Origin: Chlorobiaceae bacterium
GTDB taxonomy: Bacteria; Bacteroidota; Chlorobiia; Chlorobiales; Chlorobiaceae
Direction of reading: 5' to 3'
NCBI GenBank assembly: GCA_013334225.1
Contig: JAAXXY010000004.1
Span: 1-64,000 of the forward strand
DNA: 64,000 nucleotides
Every line of letters starts with the position of its first letter. Positions within the stretch are counted from its first letter, which is position 1. The position numbers were made by a program, and so were the translations under genes. Of the stretch, positions 43,859-53,944 are shown piece after piece. The notes beneath the pieces are model-generated. The model was not told the origin of the DNA. It searched no databases and saw only the letters and a program-made list of their open reading frames with translations.

Positions 43859-45274
43859 ATGGAACTTGGAAAGACAAAAAGCGTTCACATCGTTGGTATT
43901 GGCGGGGCAGGAATGAGTGCCATTGCGGAATTGCTGCTTAAATCGGGGTTCAGGGTAACAGGTTCCGATCTTTCATCGGGCGAGGTTACGGAAAAGCTGA
44001 CGGAACGCGGCGCAGTAATTTACACCGGACACCGTGCCGAACAGGTTGATGAATGCGATGTTGTTGTTTATTCATCGGCCGTAAGGTCTCATGAAAACGT
44101 TGAAATCATTGCCGCTGAAAAAGCAGGCATCCCTGTCATCAAGAGGGACGAAATGCTTGGCGAGCTCATGCGGTACAAATACGGCATTTGTGTGGCCGGC
44201 ACCCATGGCAAAACCACGACTACCGCCATGATCGCCACCATGCTTATCGTTTCAGGAGAGCGGCCGACCGTCATGATCGGTGGAATTTCGGACTACCTCA
44301 AGGGGAGTACGGTGGTAGGGGAAGGAAAATACATGGTTATCGAAGCCGACGAGTATGACCGCGCATTTTTAAAACTGACGCCTACCATTGCGGTACTGAA
44401 CAGTCTGGAATCCGAACATATGGATACCTATGGAACGCTAGAAGAATTGAAAAAGGCATTCATCGAGTTCGCCAACAAGGTGCCGTTCTACGGAAGAGTG
44501 ATCTGCTGTGTCGACTGGCCGGAAATCCGGAAGGTTATCCCGTCGCTTAACCGTCATTATATATCGTTCGGCATCGAGGAACGGGCTGAAGTCATGGCTG
44601 CCGATATCGTTTTTGAAAAACAAAGCAGCGTCTTTACAATCGAGGCGTTCGGGTGTCGTTACCCGGATATCCGGCTCAATGTTCCCGGAAGGCACAATGT
44701 GCTCAATGCCCTGGCGGCATTTTCAACAGGTCTTGAGCTGGGCATAGAACCTGAAAAAATGATTGCAGGGCTTGGAAGGTATACCGGAATGAGAAGACGG
44801 TTCCAGGTCAAATTCGACAATGGGCAGGGCCTTATGGTTGTTGACGATTATGCCCATCATCCTTCGGAAGTAAAGGCAACGGTCAAGGCTGCGAAAAGCG
44901 GCTGGCATGATTCGAAGGTTGTCGCGGTTTTTCAGCCGCATCTTTTTTCACGAACCAGGGAGTTTTCTGATGAGTACGGATGGGCCCTGTCAAGGGCGGA
45001 TATCGTTTACATCGCCGATATCTATCCCGCCCGGGAAAAAGTAGATGATTTTCCCGGTGTGAACGGAGAGCTTGTTGCCGCGGCTGTAAGGAAAGCCGGC
45101 GGCAAACAGGTTGAATTTATTCCCGACAGGGAGCACCTGTTCTCGAAGGTCAGTTCACTTTGCGTGAACGGAAACATGCTGCTTTTTATGGGTGCCGGTG
45201 ATGTCACTCATCTTGCAACGAAAGTTGCCGATTATTGCGGAGGATCTGATGACGGGCAAAAAGAGGAAAAATAA
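43859..45274 (+). CDS. murC: UDP-MurNAc:L-alanine ligase MurC
   Basis: The 471-residue ligase adds the first amino acid, L-Ala, to UDP-MurNAc. It has [40 protein letters not shown] and [13 protein letters not shown]. The ATG at 43859, 13 bases after murG, gives the usual start; a far upstream start at 43736 lies within murG and is rejected. Confidence 0.95.
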   Translation: MELGKTKSVHIVGIGGAGMSAIAELLLKSGFRVTGSDLSSGEVTEKLTERGAVIYTGHRAEQVDECDVVVYSSAVRSHENVEIIAAEKAGIPVIKRDEMLGELMRYKYGICVAGTHGKTTTTAMIATMLIVSGERPTVMIGGISDYLKGSTVVGEGKYMVIEADEYDRAFLKLTPTIAVLNSLESEHMDTYGTLEELKKAFIEFANKVPFYGRVICCVDWPEIRKVIPSLNRHYISFGIEERAEVMAADIVFEKQSSVFTIEAFGCRYPDIRLNVPGRHNVLNALAAFSTGLELGIEPEKMIAGLGRYTGMRRRFQVKFDNGQGLMVVDDYAHHPSEVKATVKAAKSGWHDSKVVAVFQPHLFSRTREFSDEYGWALSRADIVYIADIYPAREKVDDFPGVNGELVAAAVRKAGGKQVEFIPDREHLFSKVSSLCVNGNMLLFMGAGDVTHLATKVADYCGGSDDGQKEEK

Positions 45275-45366
45275 AAGGATAACGATCCGGCATGACATGC
45301 TGCTGTGCAGAATTGCAGCCCCGGGTCAACAGGAACGGGATAAGTTAAGTATTTGAAGCTTCACAC

Positions 45367-46260
45367 ATGCCCGATTTCGAATACATTCGCAAGCAGGAAC
45401 CGCTTCCATTTCCGGATGAACAGGGTTCGAACGAAGACCCTCCGAAAGAGGGGTATCCTGAGCCATTTGTACCGGAACGGTCCGGAGGCTGGCAATTGCT
45501 CTTCCTTGTCTTTCTGGTCGTTATCGGGACATTCGGCGGTCTGGCTTTTTATGCCGGGAAGTGGAAAAAGGATATCGATGTCAGAAAATATATTTTTGAA
45601 GGGAACTCGATTGTCTCGTCCAGGGAGCTTGCCGGCGTTCTGAAGCTTTACCACGGCAGAAACCTGGATTCGCTTGAAGCCGGTGACATCAGGCAAAGGG
45701 TGCTGAAGTTTCCCTATATCAAGGACGTCATTATCATAAAGGAAATGAACGGCCTGGTACGTATAAGGGTTGTAGAACGGAAACCACTCGCGCAAACAGT
45801 TGTCGCCGGGAAGCAGATGATTGTTGATCGTGAAGGATTCCTTCTTCCCCTGAACAGTGTGGTCGAAACCCGTTTTCAGCGATTGCCTCAGGTTTCCGGA
45901 ATCAGCCGGCCGAAAGCTCAACCAAATGGATTGCTGCAGATGTCGCAGCAGGAAGCGGACCTGCTTTTAAGGATCGCCGGAGCTCTTTCCGAAAGCGAAT
46001 ATGCGAAGATGCTTATAAGGGAGTTGCATCTTGCATCGAACAATATGACCTATTGCCTGACGATGCAGACCCCTACCCGCTTTATTGTCGGTAATGACGG
46101 TAACTTCAAGGAAAAGTTGAAAAAATTCGAGATATTCTGGCAAAAGGTTGTATCCAAGAAGGGTTTTGATGTTTATGAAACTGTGGATCTGAGGTTCAAG
46201 GACAGGATTTTTACCAGGGATTCCTTGTTCATCAAGGTTCCACAGGATGTTTCACTGTGA
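45367..46260 (+). CDS. ftsQ: Cell division protein FtsQ
   Basis: The 297-residue protein has a 40-residue cytoplasmic tail, one membrane helix at about residues 43-63 and a POTRA domain (VRKYIFEGNSIVSSRELAGVLKL, then KFPYIKDVIIIKEMNGLVRIRVVERKPLA). FtsQ links early and late division proteins at the septum. Its place between murC and ftsA supports the call. It follows a 92-base gap with no clear feature. Confidence 0.85.
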   Translation: MPDFEYIRKQEPLPFPDEQGSNEDPPKEGYPEPFVPERSGGWQLLFLVFLVVIGTFGGLAFYAGKWKKDIDVRKYIFEGNSIVSSRELAGVLKLYHGRNLDSLEAGDIRQRVLKFPYIKDVIIIKEMNGLVRIRVVERKPLAQTVVAGKQMIVDREGFLLPLNSVVETRFQRLPQVSGISRPKAQPNGLLQMSQQEADLLLRIAGALSESEYAKMLIRELHLASNNMTYCLTMQTPTRFIVGNDGNFKEKLKKFEIFWQKVVSKKGFDVYETVDLRFKDRIFTRDSLFIKVPQDVSL

Positions 46261-47585
46261 AAATCATGTTAGAAAAGAATACAATGCTGAAAAGCAACAT
46301 AGCTGTCGGTCTTGATATTGGTACGACCAAGGTGTGCGTTGTAGTGGCCGAGAAAGATGAACTTGGAAAACTTAACGTGCTTGGTAAAGGTCGTTCCAAT
46401 TCCGATGGACTGCAGCGGGCGACAGTTGTCAATATCAACAAGACTGTTGACGCAATCAGGGCGGCTGTTGCCGATGCGGAAAGGGAGTCGTCCATTCGCA
46501 TCCAGGACGTGAATGTCGGGATTTCAGGAGCACACGTGCATTGCATTCACAGCAATTCCGAAATCAGTATCAATCAGACCGGTATTGTCAATGAATCCGA
46601 TGTAAAACGTTTTCTGGAAAAGGCAAAGACCAATATCAGGTATCTCGATATCGATCATGAAATTATTCATGTCATTCCCCAGGAGTTTATTGTCGACGAT
46701 CAGGAAGGTCTTCTCGATCCGATCGGCATGGCCGGAACAACCATGCGCGGCAGCGCCTATATCGTTGTCGGCCTGAGGACAAAAATCCGGAATATCAAGC
46801 AGTGCGTCGAAAAAGCCGGGCTGGAAATCAATGCCATCACCTTTGAACCGGTGGCATCCGGAATGGCTGTTATGAAAGAACGGGAAAAGAAAAGCGGTGT
46901 TGTCGTTATCGATATCGGCGGAGGAACAACGGAAGTGGCTATCTATGTCGAAGGTGCGATCCGGTATTCCGAGGTTATAAAAGTTGCATCGAACGATGTC
47001 ACGCACGATATTGCCCATGGGGTGAAAGCGCTCTATGAGGTTGCCGAAGAATTGAAAATACACCATGGCTTCGCTTACACCCGTGTCAGTAACGATGATG
47101 AGGAGTTGCTTGTCGAGGGAATCGAAGGTCGGCCTCAGAAGACATTTCCCAAAAGTTCGCTGACCATGATCATCGAAGCCCGGATGATGGAAATTTTCGA
47201 GCTTGTTCGTGATGCCGTCAAACGGTCGGGTTATTATGAATACCTCAATGCAGGTGCAATCATTACCGGTGGAGGATCGCTTCTTCCCGGAACAGAAGAG
47301 CTTGCTCATGATATTTTAGGTCTCGATGTCCGTATAGGATATCCCGAGGGTGTTTCAGGGGGGATCAAGGATTCCGTCAACAATCCGATGTATGCTACGG
47401 TTATGGGACTTGTCGCCCATGCCTTCAAGAACAATCTTACCGGCGATCGTCCGTTTGTTTCTGCTTCCGAAGCACCAGCCGTGGATGCAGTAAAAGAGAC
47501 GAAGGAAGAATCTGCGGCACAGGAGCAGAACCCTGCCGGAAATAAAATTGTCGACAAGCTGAAAAAATTCTGGGAGCAGCTATGA
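46257..47585 (+). CDS. ftsA: Cell division protein FtsA
   Basis: The 442-residue actin-like protein has the ATP-binding start VGLDIGTTKVCVVVAE and GVVVIDIGGGTTEVAIY, plus GGGSLLPG. A C-terminal amphipathic segment (KIVDKLKKFWEQL) can bind the membrane, tethering FtsZ. The GTG at 46257 overlaps the ftsQ stop; ATGs at 46266 and 46284 are also possible, the latter giving the common start. Confidence 0.94.
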   Translation: MKIMLEKNTMLKSNIAVGLDIGTTKVCVVVAEKDELGKLNVLGKGRSNSDGLQRATVVNINKTVDAIRAAVADAERESSIRIQDVNVGISGAHVHCIHSNSEISINQTGIVNESDVKRFLEKAKTNIRYLDIDHEIIHVIPQEFIVDDQEGLLDPIGMAGTTMRGSAYIVVGLRTKIRNIKQCVEKAGLEINAITFEPVASGMAVMKEREKKSGVVVIDIGGGTTEVAIYVEGAIRYSEVIKVASNDVTHDIAHGVKALYEVAEELKIHHGFAYTRVSNDDEELLVEGIEGRPQKTFPKSSLTMIIEARMMEIFELVRDAVKRSGYYEYLNAGAIITGGGSLLPGTEELAHDILGLDVRIGYPEGVSGGIKDSVNNPMYATVMGLVAHAFKNNLTGDRPFVSASEAPAVDAVKETKEESAAQEQNPAGNKIVDKLKKFWEQL

Positions 47586-47626
47586 GAAGGGTGCAAAAAG
47601 AGTGTATTAACGCGGAGAACTGATTT

Positions 47627-48919
47627 ATGGCATTTGAGCTGGAACCCGACCTGTTTGACAGTGAACAGGGCAAGGGTGTTTCCATAAAAATCGTCGGTGT
47701 GGGCGGATGCGGCGGCAATGCGGTCAACAATATGATCGACAGGAAGATCTGCGGCGTGGAATATGTCGTTTTCAATACGGACCGGCAGGCGTTACTTAAT
47801 TCGAGAGCCCCCATAAGGGTGCAGATCGGCAGGAAAGCTACGAATGGGCTTGGCGCAGGAGCCGATCCTGCAAAAGGTCGTCAGGCTGCCGAAGATGACC
47901 GTGAAATTATCGCTGCCCAGCTCAAAGGCGCAGACCTTGTTTTCATCGCCGCCGGAATGGGCAAGGGAACCGGTACCGGCGCAGCCCCGGTTGTTGCCTC
48001 TATCGCAAGGAATATGGGAATTCTTACGATAGGAGTGGTAACAAGGCCTTTCAATTTCGAAGGTCAGGTGAAAGCGCGCATTGCCGATGGCGGGATTGCC
48101 GAACTGCGCAAATTTATCGATACGCTCATCATTGTCGAAAACGAAAAGATTCTCAGCCTTGCAGAGGAAGGGGTAAGTGCCACCGAAGCTTTCAATATGG
48201 CTAACGACGTCCTCTACAGGGCGGCAAAAGGCATTGCAGACATCATCACGCGCCACGGCCATGTCAATGTCGATTTTGCCGATGTCCGCAGCATCATGTC
48301 CGGAGCCGGGGATGCGGTAATGGGTTCTGCAGCGGCATCGGGTGAACGCCGGGCTCTCAAAGCATCGAGCGATGCCCTGAACAGCCCCCTTCTCGAAGGG
48401 GTATCGGTGTGCGGCGCCAAAGGTGTTCTGGTGAACATAACCGGCGAAGTCACCATGCGGGATATGTCAGATGCCATGAACTACATAGAGGAGCAGGTCG
48501 GGAGCGATGCGAAGATCATCAATGGTTATGTAGATGAGCCCCATGTTTCGGGAGAGATCAGAGTAACGGTCATCGTGACCGGGTTCAAACGAAAGGAATA
48601 TGAGGAACCGAGGGAAACTCCGGTCAGCACTTCCGCTCCGGAAGCAAGGGGAAACAGAATCGTTCAGCAACAGCCTTCTTTCCGGCAAGGCCTTTCCTCC
48701 GGACCCGAACGTCAGGAGGAAGATTTACGCATTCCGGCCTATATAAGGAGGAATATCGCAATTAATAATCCCGGTGAAGCAGGCAAGCCGGGAAGGTCTG
48801 GCATCGACTCCGATCAGAACCCGCCGATATCCGGAAGCTCTCTTGAGCATGAGGACAGAATTCAGAAAGGCTTGAGCGGGACTCCGGCCTATCTGCGACG
48901 AAAAAACAGCGGAAGCTGA
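47627..48919 (+). CDS. ftsZ: Cell division GTPase FtsZ
   Basis: The 430-residue tubulin homologue forms the Z ring. It has the GTP-binding [14 protein letters not shown] and the tubulin signature [15 protein letters not shown]. The C-terminus is unusual: two PAY-x-R-R motifs occur, IPAYIRR at residues 369-375 and TPAYLRRK at 419-426, 43 residues apart. Normally one such motif at the end binds FtsA. It is the last gene of the dcw cluster. Confidence 0.96.
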   Translation: MAFELEPDLFDSEQGKGVSIKIVGVGGCGGNAVNNMIDRKICGVEYVVFNTDRQALLNSRAPIRVQIGRKATNGLGAGADPAKGRQAAEDDREIIAAQLKGADLVFIAAGMGKGTGTGAAPVVASIARNMGILTIGVVTRPFNFEGQVKARIADGGIAELRKFIDTLIIVENEKILSLAEEGVSATEAFNMANDVLYRAAKGIADIITRHGHVNVDFADVRSIMSGAGDAVMGSAAASGERRALKASSDALNSPLLEGVSVCGAKGVLVNITGEVTMRDMSDAMNYIEEQVGSDAKIINGYVDEPHVSGEIRVTVIVTGFKRKEYEEPRETPVSTSAPEARGNRIVQQQPSFRQGLSSGPERQEEDLRIPAYIRRNIAINNPGEAGKPGRSGIDSDQNPPISGSSLEHEDRIQKGLSGTPAYLRRKNSGS

Positions 48920-48951
48920 TACTGTAATATTGAATCATTAACACGTAGATC

Positions 48952-50244
48952 ATGCATTATCGTTCGATTACCGCAGAAAGTGCGGTTTTAAAAATAAAAT
49001 CAGGTGACAGGGTTTTTTTACATACAGCGGCGGCGGTCCCGCAACGGTTGATCAGTGCAATGGTCGAGCGGGCACCCGAGTTGAATAATGTTGAAATTGT
49101 GAGCCTTCACACGGAAGGTGAGGCCCCTTACACGAAGCCGGAATATCGCGAGAGTTTCAGGATGAATGCCCTGTTTGTAGGAAAAAATGTCCGACAATGC
49201 ATTCAGCAGGGCAATGGAGATGCAATTCCGGTATTCCTCAGCGAAGTCCCGTCACTTTTTTACAATAACATTCTTCCCCTCGATGTAGCCCTTGTCCATG
49301 TTTCTTCCCCCGATCATCACGGTTACTGTTCCCTCGGAGTATCGGTCGATGCCAGCCTTGCAGCAGTCCATGCGGCAAAGCTCGTCATTGCGCAGGTTAA
49401 TCCGCATATGCCGCGGACCCATGGGGAAGGGTTGCTGCATATAAGCAAGATCCACGCCATGGTCGATATCGACGATCCGCTTCCTGAACATCCGAAGCAC
49501 GAACTGACCGATATAGAAATTCGTATCGGACAGCATATCGCATCGATCGTCGAGGACGGTGCAACGCTTCAGATGGGCATCGGTGCTATACCTGACGCGA
49601 CACTTGCCGCACTCGGCGGGCACAGGGACCTCGGTATTCACTCTGAAATGTTTTCCGACGGTGTGATAGAACTCGTTGAAAAAGGAGTGATCAACGGCAG
49701 CAAAAAGAGAATAAACAGGGAGATCATCGTCGCCAGTTTTCTTGTGGGGAGCCGCCGGTTGTATGATTTTGTCGATGATAACCCGCTGGTTGAAATGCTT
49801 CCTTCCGATTATGTGAACGATACCGTCCAGATCAGGAAAAATCCCAAGGTAACAGCGATAAACAGCGCTCTTGAAATAGATATGAGCGGCCAGGTGTGTG
49901 CGGACTCGATAGGACAGAAATATTATTCCGGTGTCGGCGGGCAGATGGATTTTATCCGCGGAGCGGCTCTTTCCCAGGGAGGCAAGCCCATCATCGCATT
50001 GCCATCCATATCGAAAGGCGGCATGTCGCGTATTGTTCCTCATCTCAAGCCAGGTGCCGGTGTCGTCACCACGAGAGCCCATGTCCATTACGTTGTTACC
50101 GAATACGGTATCGTCAATCTCTACGGGAAAAATCTGAGACAGCGTGCAGAAGCGCTTGCCGGTATCGCTCATCCGGATTTCAGAGAGGAAATATCCCGGA
50201 AAGCCCATGAAATTTACGGTTCCTACAATAAAAGCCGTTGCTGA
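48952..50244 (+). CDS. Acetyl-CoA hydrolase/CoA-transferase family protein
   Basis: The 430-residue protein matches the acetyl-CoA hydrolase/4-hydroxybutyrate CoA-transferase family: LQMGIGAIPDATLAAL, then GIHSEMFSDGVIELVEKGVING with the likely catalytic Glu, and the C-terminal VVTEYGIVNLYGKNLRQRAEALAGIAHPDFR. It moves or releases CoA between carboxylic acids such as acetate and succinate. The exact substrate is unknown. It follows ftsZ by 32 bases but is functionally unrelated. Confidence 0.85.
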   Translation: MHYRSITAESAVLKIKSGDRVFLHTAAAVPQRLISAMVERAPELNNVEIVSLHTEGEAPYTKPEYRESFRMNALFVGKNVRQCIQQGNGDAIPVFLSEVPSLFYNNILPLDVALVHVSSPDHHGYCSLGVSVDASLAAVHAAKLVIAQVNPHMPRTHGEGLLHISKIHAMVDIDDPLPEHPKHELTDIEIRIGQHIASIVEDGATLQMGIGAIPDATLAALGGHRDLGIHSEMFSDGVIELVEKGVINGSKKRINREIIVASFLVGSRRLYDFVDDNPLVEMLPSDYVNDTVQIRKNPKVTAINSALEIDMSGQVCADSIGQKYYSGVGGQMDFIRGAALSQGGKPIIALPSISKGGMSRIVPHLKPGAGVVTTRAHVHYVVTEYGIVNLYGKNLRQRAEALAGIAHPDFREEISRKAHEIYGSYNKSRC

Positions 50245-50257
50245 ATGAACGCCTGTT

Positions 50258-50317
50258 CCGGTGTCGCGCAACAGGATCTGTAGAGGAATTAATACAGTTC
50301 CTGTTGCGCGATACCGG
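50258..50317. terminator. Long inverted repeat between convergent genes
   Basis: A 13-base-pair perfect stem (50264-50276 with 50299-50311) extends by CCGGT/ACCGG after a single mismatch, giving 18 pairs. The inner part can also pair CTGTA with TACAG. It fills the gap between the CoA-transferase and the PgeF-like gene, ending just at the latter's stop codon. No T-run follows in either direction, so if it is a terminator it is an atypical one. Confidence 0.55.
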
Positions 50318-51112
50318 TTATCCGCCGGACCTGATACCGATCAGGCTGACCATGCGTCCGGTTGTACCGTTATCACGGCGGTAGGAATAAAACATCTCAC
50401 TGTCGAGAAAAGAGCAGAAAGGTGATTGTTCTATGTTTGCTTCTGCAAGTCCTGAATCAAGCAGTTGCCTGCAGTTTGCCTTTGCCAGATCGAGGAAATA
50501 CTTCAGGTCTCCTCCCGGTGAGATCCTCTTCATGCTGAATTCTTCCGGAAACAGATCAAAGACCTCCTTTCCCACTTCATAGACCCCGGCAGAAATTCCC
50601 GTTCCGATATATGCGAGGCAATCTGAAGGTTCCGTGTTGAAACAGGCGCTCATTTCATCGATTGTTTTTGTCGCGATTTTTCCGGCGGTACCTTTCCATC
50701 CGGCATGGGCAGCTCCGACAACCCTGCGTTTCCGGTCGTAAATCATTACAGGGTAGCAGTCCGCCGTTAAGATGCAAAGGAAAAGGTCGGCTTTGTCTGT
50801 GACAAATGCATCGTATCCGTCATAATGCCCGGGGTTTTGGGCATACAGGATGCTGGTGCCGTGTACCTGATTACTGCTGACCAGTCTGTCCTTGCCGATT
50901 CCTGCTGCCGAGCAGAGCAAAAGCAGGTTTTCATGAATTTTTTCCGGGGTGTCGCCGGTATTTCTGCCAAGGTTCAGAGAAGCATAAGGTCCTTCGCTGA
51001 CACCTCCCTGTCTTGTGCTTTGCAATGCAAGAAGGTTCCCGGTTTCGCTGAAACATTCGGGGACAATATATTCCGGTGATAAAGAGTGGGTGGTGGAAAG
51101 AGGTGCGGGCAT
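50318..51112 (-). CDS. pgeF: Laccase-domain (PgeF/YfiH-like) peptidoglycan-editing protein
   Basis: The 264-residue protein has the family zinc motif set: LFLCILTADCYPVMIYD, GAAHAGWKGTAGKI, and a late FCSFLDSEMFYSYRRDNGTTGRM. E. coli YfiH removes wrongly placed L-Ser from precursors; others are called polyphenol oxidases or purine nucleoside phosphorylases, so the precise activity is open. The ATG at 51112 gives a normal start; the frame is open further upstream to 51202. Confidence 0.85.
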   Translation of the reverse strand: MPAPLSTTHSLSPEYIVPECFSETGNLLALQSTRQGGVSEGPYASLNLGRNTGDTPEKIHENLLLLCSAAGIGKDRLVSSNQVHGTSILYAQNPGHYDGYDAFVTDKADLFLCILTADCYPVMIYDRKRRVVGAAHAGWKGTAGKIATKTIDEMSACFNTEPSDCLAYIGTGISAGVYEVGKEVFDLFPEEFSMKRISPGGDLKYFLDLAKANCRQLLDSGLAEANIEQSPFCSFLDSEMFYSYRRDNGTTGRMVSLIGIRSGG

Positions 51113-51287
51113 AGATTTCCGAATTTCTGATTTTATCTGAATGAAAGGAAAAATCTCATTAAAACACCATTTTAATGAGAGGATGAAGCTGTGAAAGATC
51201 AATTTCGGGTTAAGAGAATTATATTAACTTTTTATTCCTGATATGACCGTAATGACTGCTGAAAAAAATAAACAAGGGTCATGAGCA

Positions 51288-51533
51288 TTGAAAATAAACG
51301 GGGACGAAAGATTTACTGACCAGTTCGGCCGCTCTGTAAGGGCGCTTTCGGATTATATGGGCATGGGGCTGCAGATTTCGGCAAGCTTTGCTTTTTTTGT
51401 ATTTCTCGGTTACTGGGCGGATGGAAAGCTTGGCACATCCCCCCTTATGCTGCTTGTCGGGGTGGTCTTGGGAATGGCGGGGATGGTGCTTGTTCTTATG
51501 AAGGTTCTGCGACAGGCAAATAAAAAAAAATAG
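51288..51533 (+). CDS. AtpZ/AtpI-type F0 accessory membrane protein
   Basis: The 81-residue protein has two membrane helices separated by a short polar turn (YWADGKLGTSPL), the layout of AtpZ/AtpI proteins that precede F0 genes. It may help c-ring assembly or ion handling. The start is TTG at 51288: the preceding in-frame triplet is a stop at 51282, and AAGGG lies 9 bases upstream. An ATG at residue 24 is too late to include the conserved start. Confidence 0.75.
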   Translation: MKINGDERFTDQFGRSVRALSDYMGMGLQISASFAFFVFLGYWADGKLGTSPLMLLVGVVLGMAGMVLVLMKVLRQANKKK

Positions 51534-51579
51534 TACATTCACACTCAATTCATCGATAATCAAGATTGGAAAGGGTTAT

Positions 51580-51966
51580 ATGAAGCCGTTGTTTGACTTT
51601 TTATTAAAGTTATGTATCTTGTCAGTCATTTTATGGGGGGTTATTCTTTACGGTCCTGGTTCAGGCAACGTTCATTATTCGGCGGTGTTTCTTGCCTGGA
51701 TAATGGTTGTCATCAACGCTGTCGTGGGGTATCTGCTCTTTGAGTACGCCTTTGAAAAAGAGTCTTCGCTTTTCACCAAAGTCGTTTTCGGCGGGCTTAT
51801 CGTACGGATGATGATTCTGATGGCGGCTGTCGCCGTTGTCCTGATCGGAAAAATGGTTGATACCACTGATTTTGTATACTCCCTGTTTGCTTTTTATTGT
51901 ATTTACGTGATCGTCGAGATTCTCGGGTATCAGAAGAAAAATAAACAGAAAAAAAACGCTGCATGA
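51580..51966 (+). CDS. AtpI-like hypothetical membrane protein of the F0 operon
   Basis: The 128-residue protein has four predicted membrane helices and a Lys-rich end ([10 protein letters not shown]). It sits between the AtpZ-like gene and atpB, the place of the second ATP synthase accessory gene in related operons. The sequence alone is not a clear family match. Its last four bases overlap atpB. Confidence 0.65.
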   Translation: MKPLFDFLLKLCILSVILWGVILYGPGSGNVHYSAVFLAWIMVVINAVVGYLLFEYAFEKESSLFTKVVFGGLIVRMMILMAAVAVVLIGKMVDTTDFVYSLFAFYCIYVIVEILGYQKKNKQKKNAA

Positions 51967-52982
51967 AACGGGTTAAAGCTATCAAGGCTAACGCTATTCT
52001 CAAGGTTATCGCGCTTATCGTTCCTCTTCTGCTGAGTATCAACAGCTTCACCCTCGCTTCAACACCTGACACACCCGCAGCACCACAGTCCCCTGTGACC
52101 GGGGTGGAAGCACCACAAACCACTGCGGCTCCGGCTGAAGGTGCCGAAGGAGAGGAAAAAGCCGGTGATGTCATCATGCATCACATTCTCGACAATCATA
52201 TTATTGCCTTCGAACCTTTCGGTGAAATCGAGCTTCCGAAGATTGTCGTCGGTGGATTCGATCTGTCGATCACCAAGCATGTTGTCATGCTCTGGGTTGT
52301 TTCAGCAATACTTATCATACTTTTTGCAATAGCTGGAGGGAAATACAAAAACATGACCGCTCGTCAGGCTCCGAAAGGACTTGCCAATGCATTGGAAGCC
52401 CTGGTCGAGTTTATCCGTGTCGATGTCGCAAAAGCCAATATCGGAAAGGATTATGCAAAGTATCTTGATTATCTCCTGACAGTATTCTTTTTCATTCTGC
52501 TATGTAATCTTATCGGTCTTGTCCCCTACGGTTCTACCGCTACCGGCAACATCAACGTGACACTGACACTTGCGACATTCACTTTCTTCATTACACAGGC
52601 AGCAGCGTTGAAAGCCCACGGCATCAAAGGGTACCTGGCCCATCTGACCGGTGGAACGCACCCCGCGCTCTGGATAATCATGATTCCGATCGAGTTCATC
52701 GGACTCTTTACAAAACCTGTCGCTCTTACCATCCGGTTGTTCGCCAATATGACGGCAGGTCACATTGTCATTCTCAGCCTTATCTTTATCAGCTTTATTT
52801 TAAAAAGCTATATTGTGGCCGTGGTAATGTCGGTTCCGTTCTCTATTTTCATCTATCTGCTCGAGTTGTTCGTGGCATTTCTTCAGGCCTTCATTTTCAC
52901 CATGCTTTCGGCGCTGTTTATCGGACTTGCGTCTGCACACGAAGGACATGAAGAGCATGAAGCCGGAGCAGCTCACCATTGA
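51963..52982 (+). CDS. atpB: ATP synthase F0 subunit a
   Basis: The 339-residue protein forms the ion half-channels beside the c ring. The C-terminal helices carry the essential Arg in [17 protein letters not shown]. The N-terminus is unusual: a signal-peptide-like segment ([18 protein letters not shown]) is followed by a Pro/Ala/Thr-rich region to about residue 65. The last 15 residues are rich in His and Glu ([14 protein letters not shown]). Long N-terminal extensions are known in the Bacteroidetes-Chlorobi group. Confidence 0.95.
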   Translation: MKRVKAIKANAILKVIALIVPLLLSINSFTLASTPDTPAAPQSPVTGVEAPQTTAAPAEGAEGEEKAGDVIMHHILDNHIIAFEPFGEIELPKIVVGGFDLSITKHVVMLWVVSAILIILFAIAGGKYKNMTARQAPKGLANALEALVEFIRVDVAKANIGKDYAKYLDYLLTVFFFILLCNLIGLVPYGSTATGNINVTLTLATFTFFITQAAALKAHGIKGYLAHLTGGTHPALWIIMIPIEFIGLFTKPVALTIRLFANMTAGHIVILSLIFISFILKSYIVAVVMSVPFSIFIYLLELFVAFLQAFIFTMLSALFIGLASAHEGHEEHEAGAAHH

Positions 52983-53081
52983 TGTGAGGCGGACAAGCGG
53001 TCCTGGTTTTTCTTAACATGTTTTAAAATGCTAAGTGAATTAGCAAAAAACTTACAACAAATAAACGGAGGTAATTCAAAT

Positions 53082-53303
53082 ATGGAAGGTCTGGGATTTT
53101 TAGGAGCAGGTATTGGCGCAGGTCTTGCTGTTATCGGTGCTGGCCTCGGTATTGGTAATGTTGCTGCTTCAGCAGCCGAAGGCGTTGCTCGTCAGCCGGA
53201 AGCTACCGCTGATATCCGTACAACCATGATTATCGCAGCAGCTCTTATCGAAGGTGTTGCTCTGTTCGGCGAAGTTATCTGCGTGCTTCTCGCTCTTAAG
53301 TAA
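53082..53303 (+). CDS. atpE: ATP synthase F0 subunit c
   Basis: The 73-residue protein is a hairpin of two helices with the polar loop VARQPEA and the ion-binding Glu57 in LIEGVALFG. No Gln or Ser set of the sodium-binding type is evident, so proton use is likely. The ATG at 53082 has a strong GGAGG site 11 bases upstream, as expected for a subunit needed in many copies. The frame is open to 53028 but that start has no such site. Confidence 0.94.
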   Translation: MEGLGFLGAGIGAGLAVIGAGLGIGNVAASAAEGVARQPEATADIRTTMIIAAALIEGVALFGEVICVLLALK

Positions 53304-53304
53304 T

Positions 53305-53375
53305 CGGAGGGAAAGCCTCCGCTTGATACCGGAGAAATCCCGATTGCAGCTGTTTTTTTGCAGACTGCAATCGGG
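53305..53375 (+). other. Two stem-loops between atpE and atpF
   Basis: CGGAGG/CCTCCG (53305-53310 with 53316-53321) forms a tight first hairpin. A second has 11 pairs, CCCGATTGCAG/CTGCAATCGGG (53339-53349 with 53365-53375). Only a weak T-run follows. They may protect the atpE message or reduce read-through so that c is made in excess. Confidence 0.6.
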
Positions 53376-53406
53376 CTTTATTAACACGTTAAAGGAAAAA
53401 TTGTTC

Positions 53407-53934
53407 ATGCTTACGTCGGGAAACATACTTCTTGCCGGCAGTCTCCTGAGCCCGAATCCCGGTCTTATCTTCTGGACTGCAGTGACATTCGTGATTGTGA
53501 TGATCATTCTGAAAAAGATCGCCTGGGGTCCTATCATTTCTGCCCTTGATGAGCGCGAGAAAGGAATTCAGTCTTCTATTGATCGTGCACACAAGGCCAA
53601 GGAAGAGGCTGAGGTGATTCTGAAGAAAAACAGGGAAACGCTTGCAAAAGCCGATGCCGAAGCCGACAGGATCATCCGGGAAGGAAAGGATTACGCGGAC
53701 AAGCTTCGTGCCGATATTTCCGAGAAAGCCCAGGCTGAATCGAAAAAAATGATTTCAAATGCAAAGGATGAAATCGAGCAGGAAAAAAGACGCGCCCTCG
53801 ATGTATTGAGAAACGAGGTAGCCGATCTTGCTGTCAAGGGTGCCGAGAAAATTATTAAAACCAGGCTTGACGCCGATCTCCAGAAAAAGATCGTTGACAG
53901 CATGATACAGGATCTTTCAACAAAACGTAACTGA
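53407..53934 (+). CDS. atpF: ATP synthase F0 subunit b
   Basis: The 175-residue protein has one N-terminal membrane helix ([17 protein letters not shown]) and a long charged helix of about 130 residues rich in Lys, Glu and Ala. This is the peripheral stalk that holds delta and F1. The start at 53407 avoids a long unlikely upstream extension. atpH follows after 10 bases. Confidence 0.92.
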   Translation: MLTSGNILLAGSLLSPNPGLIFWTAVTFVIVMIILKKIAWGPIISALDEREKGIQSSIDRAHKAKEEAEVILKKNRETLAKADAEADRIIREGKDYADKLRADISEKAQAESKKMISNAKDEIEQEKRRALDVLRNEVADLAVKGAEKIIKTRLDADLQKKIVDSMIQDLSTKRN

Positions 53935-53944
53935 GCCGCGCGAC

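Noticed and set aside
50819..51079. Plus-strand frame opposite the PgeF-like gene
   Set aside because: Shadow of the minus-strand gene, whose family motifs are clear.
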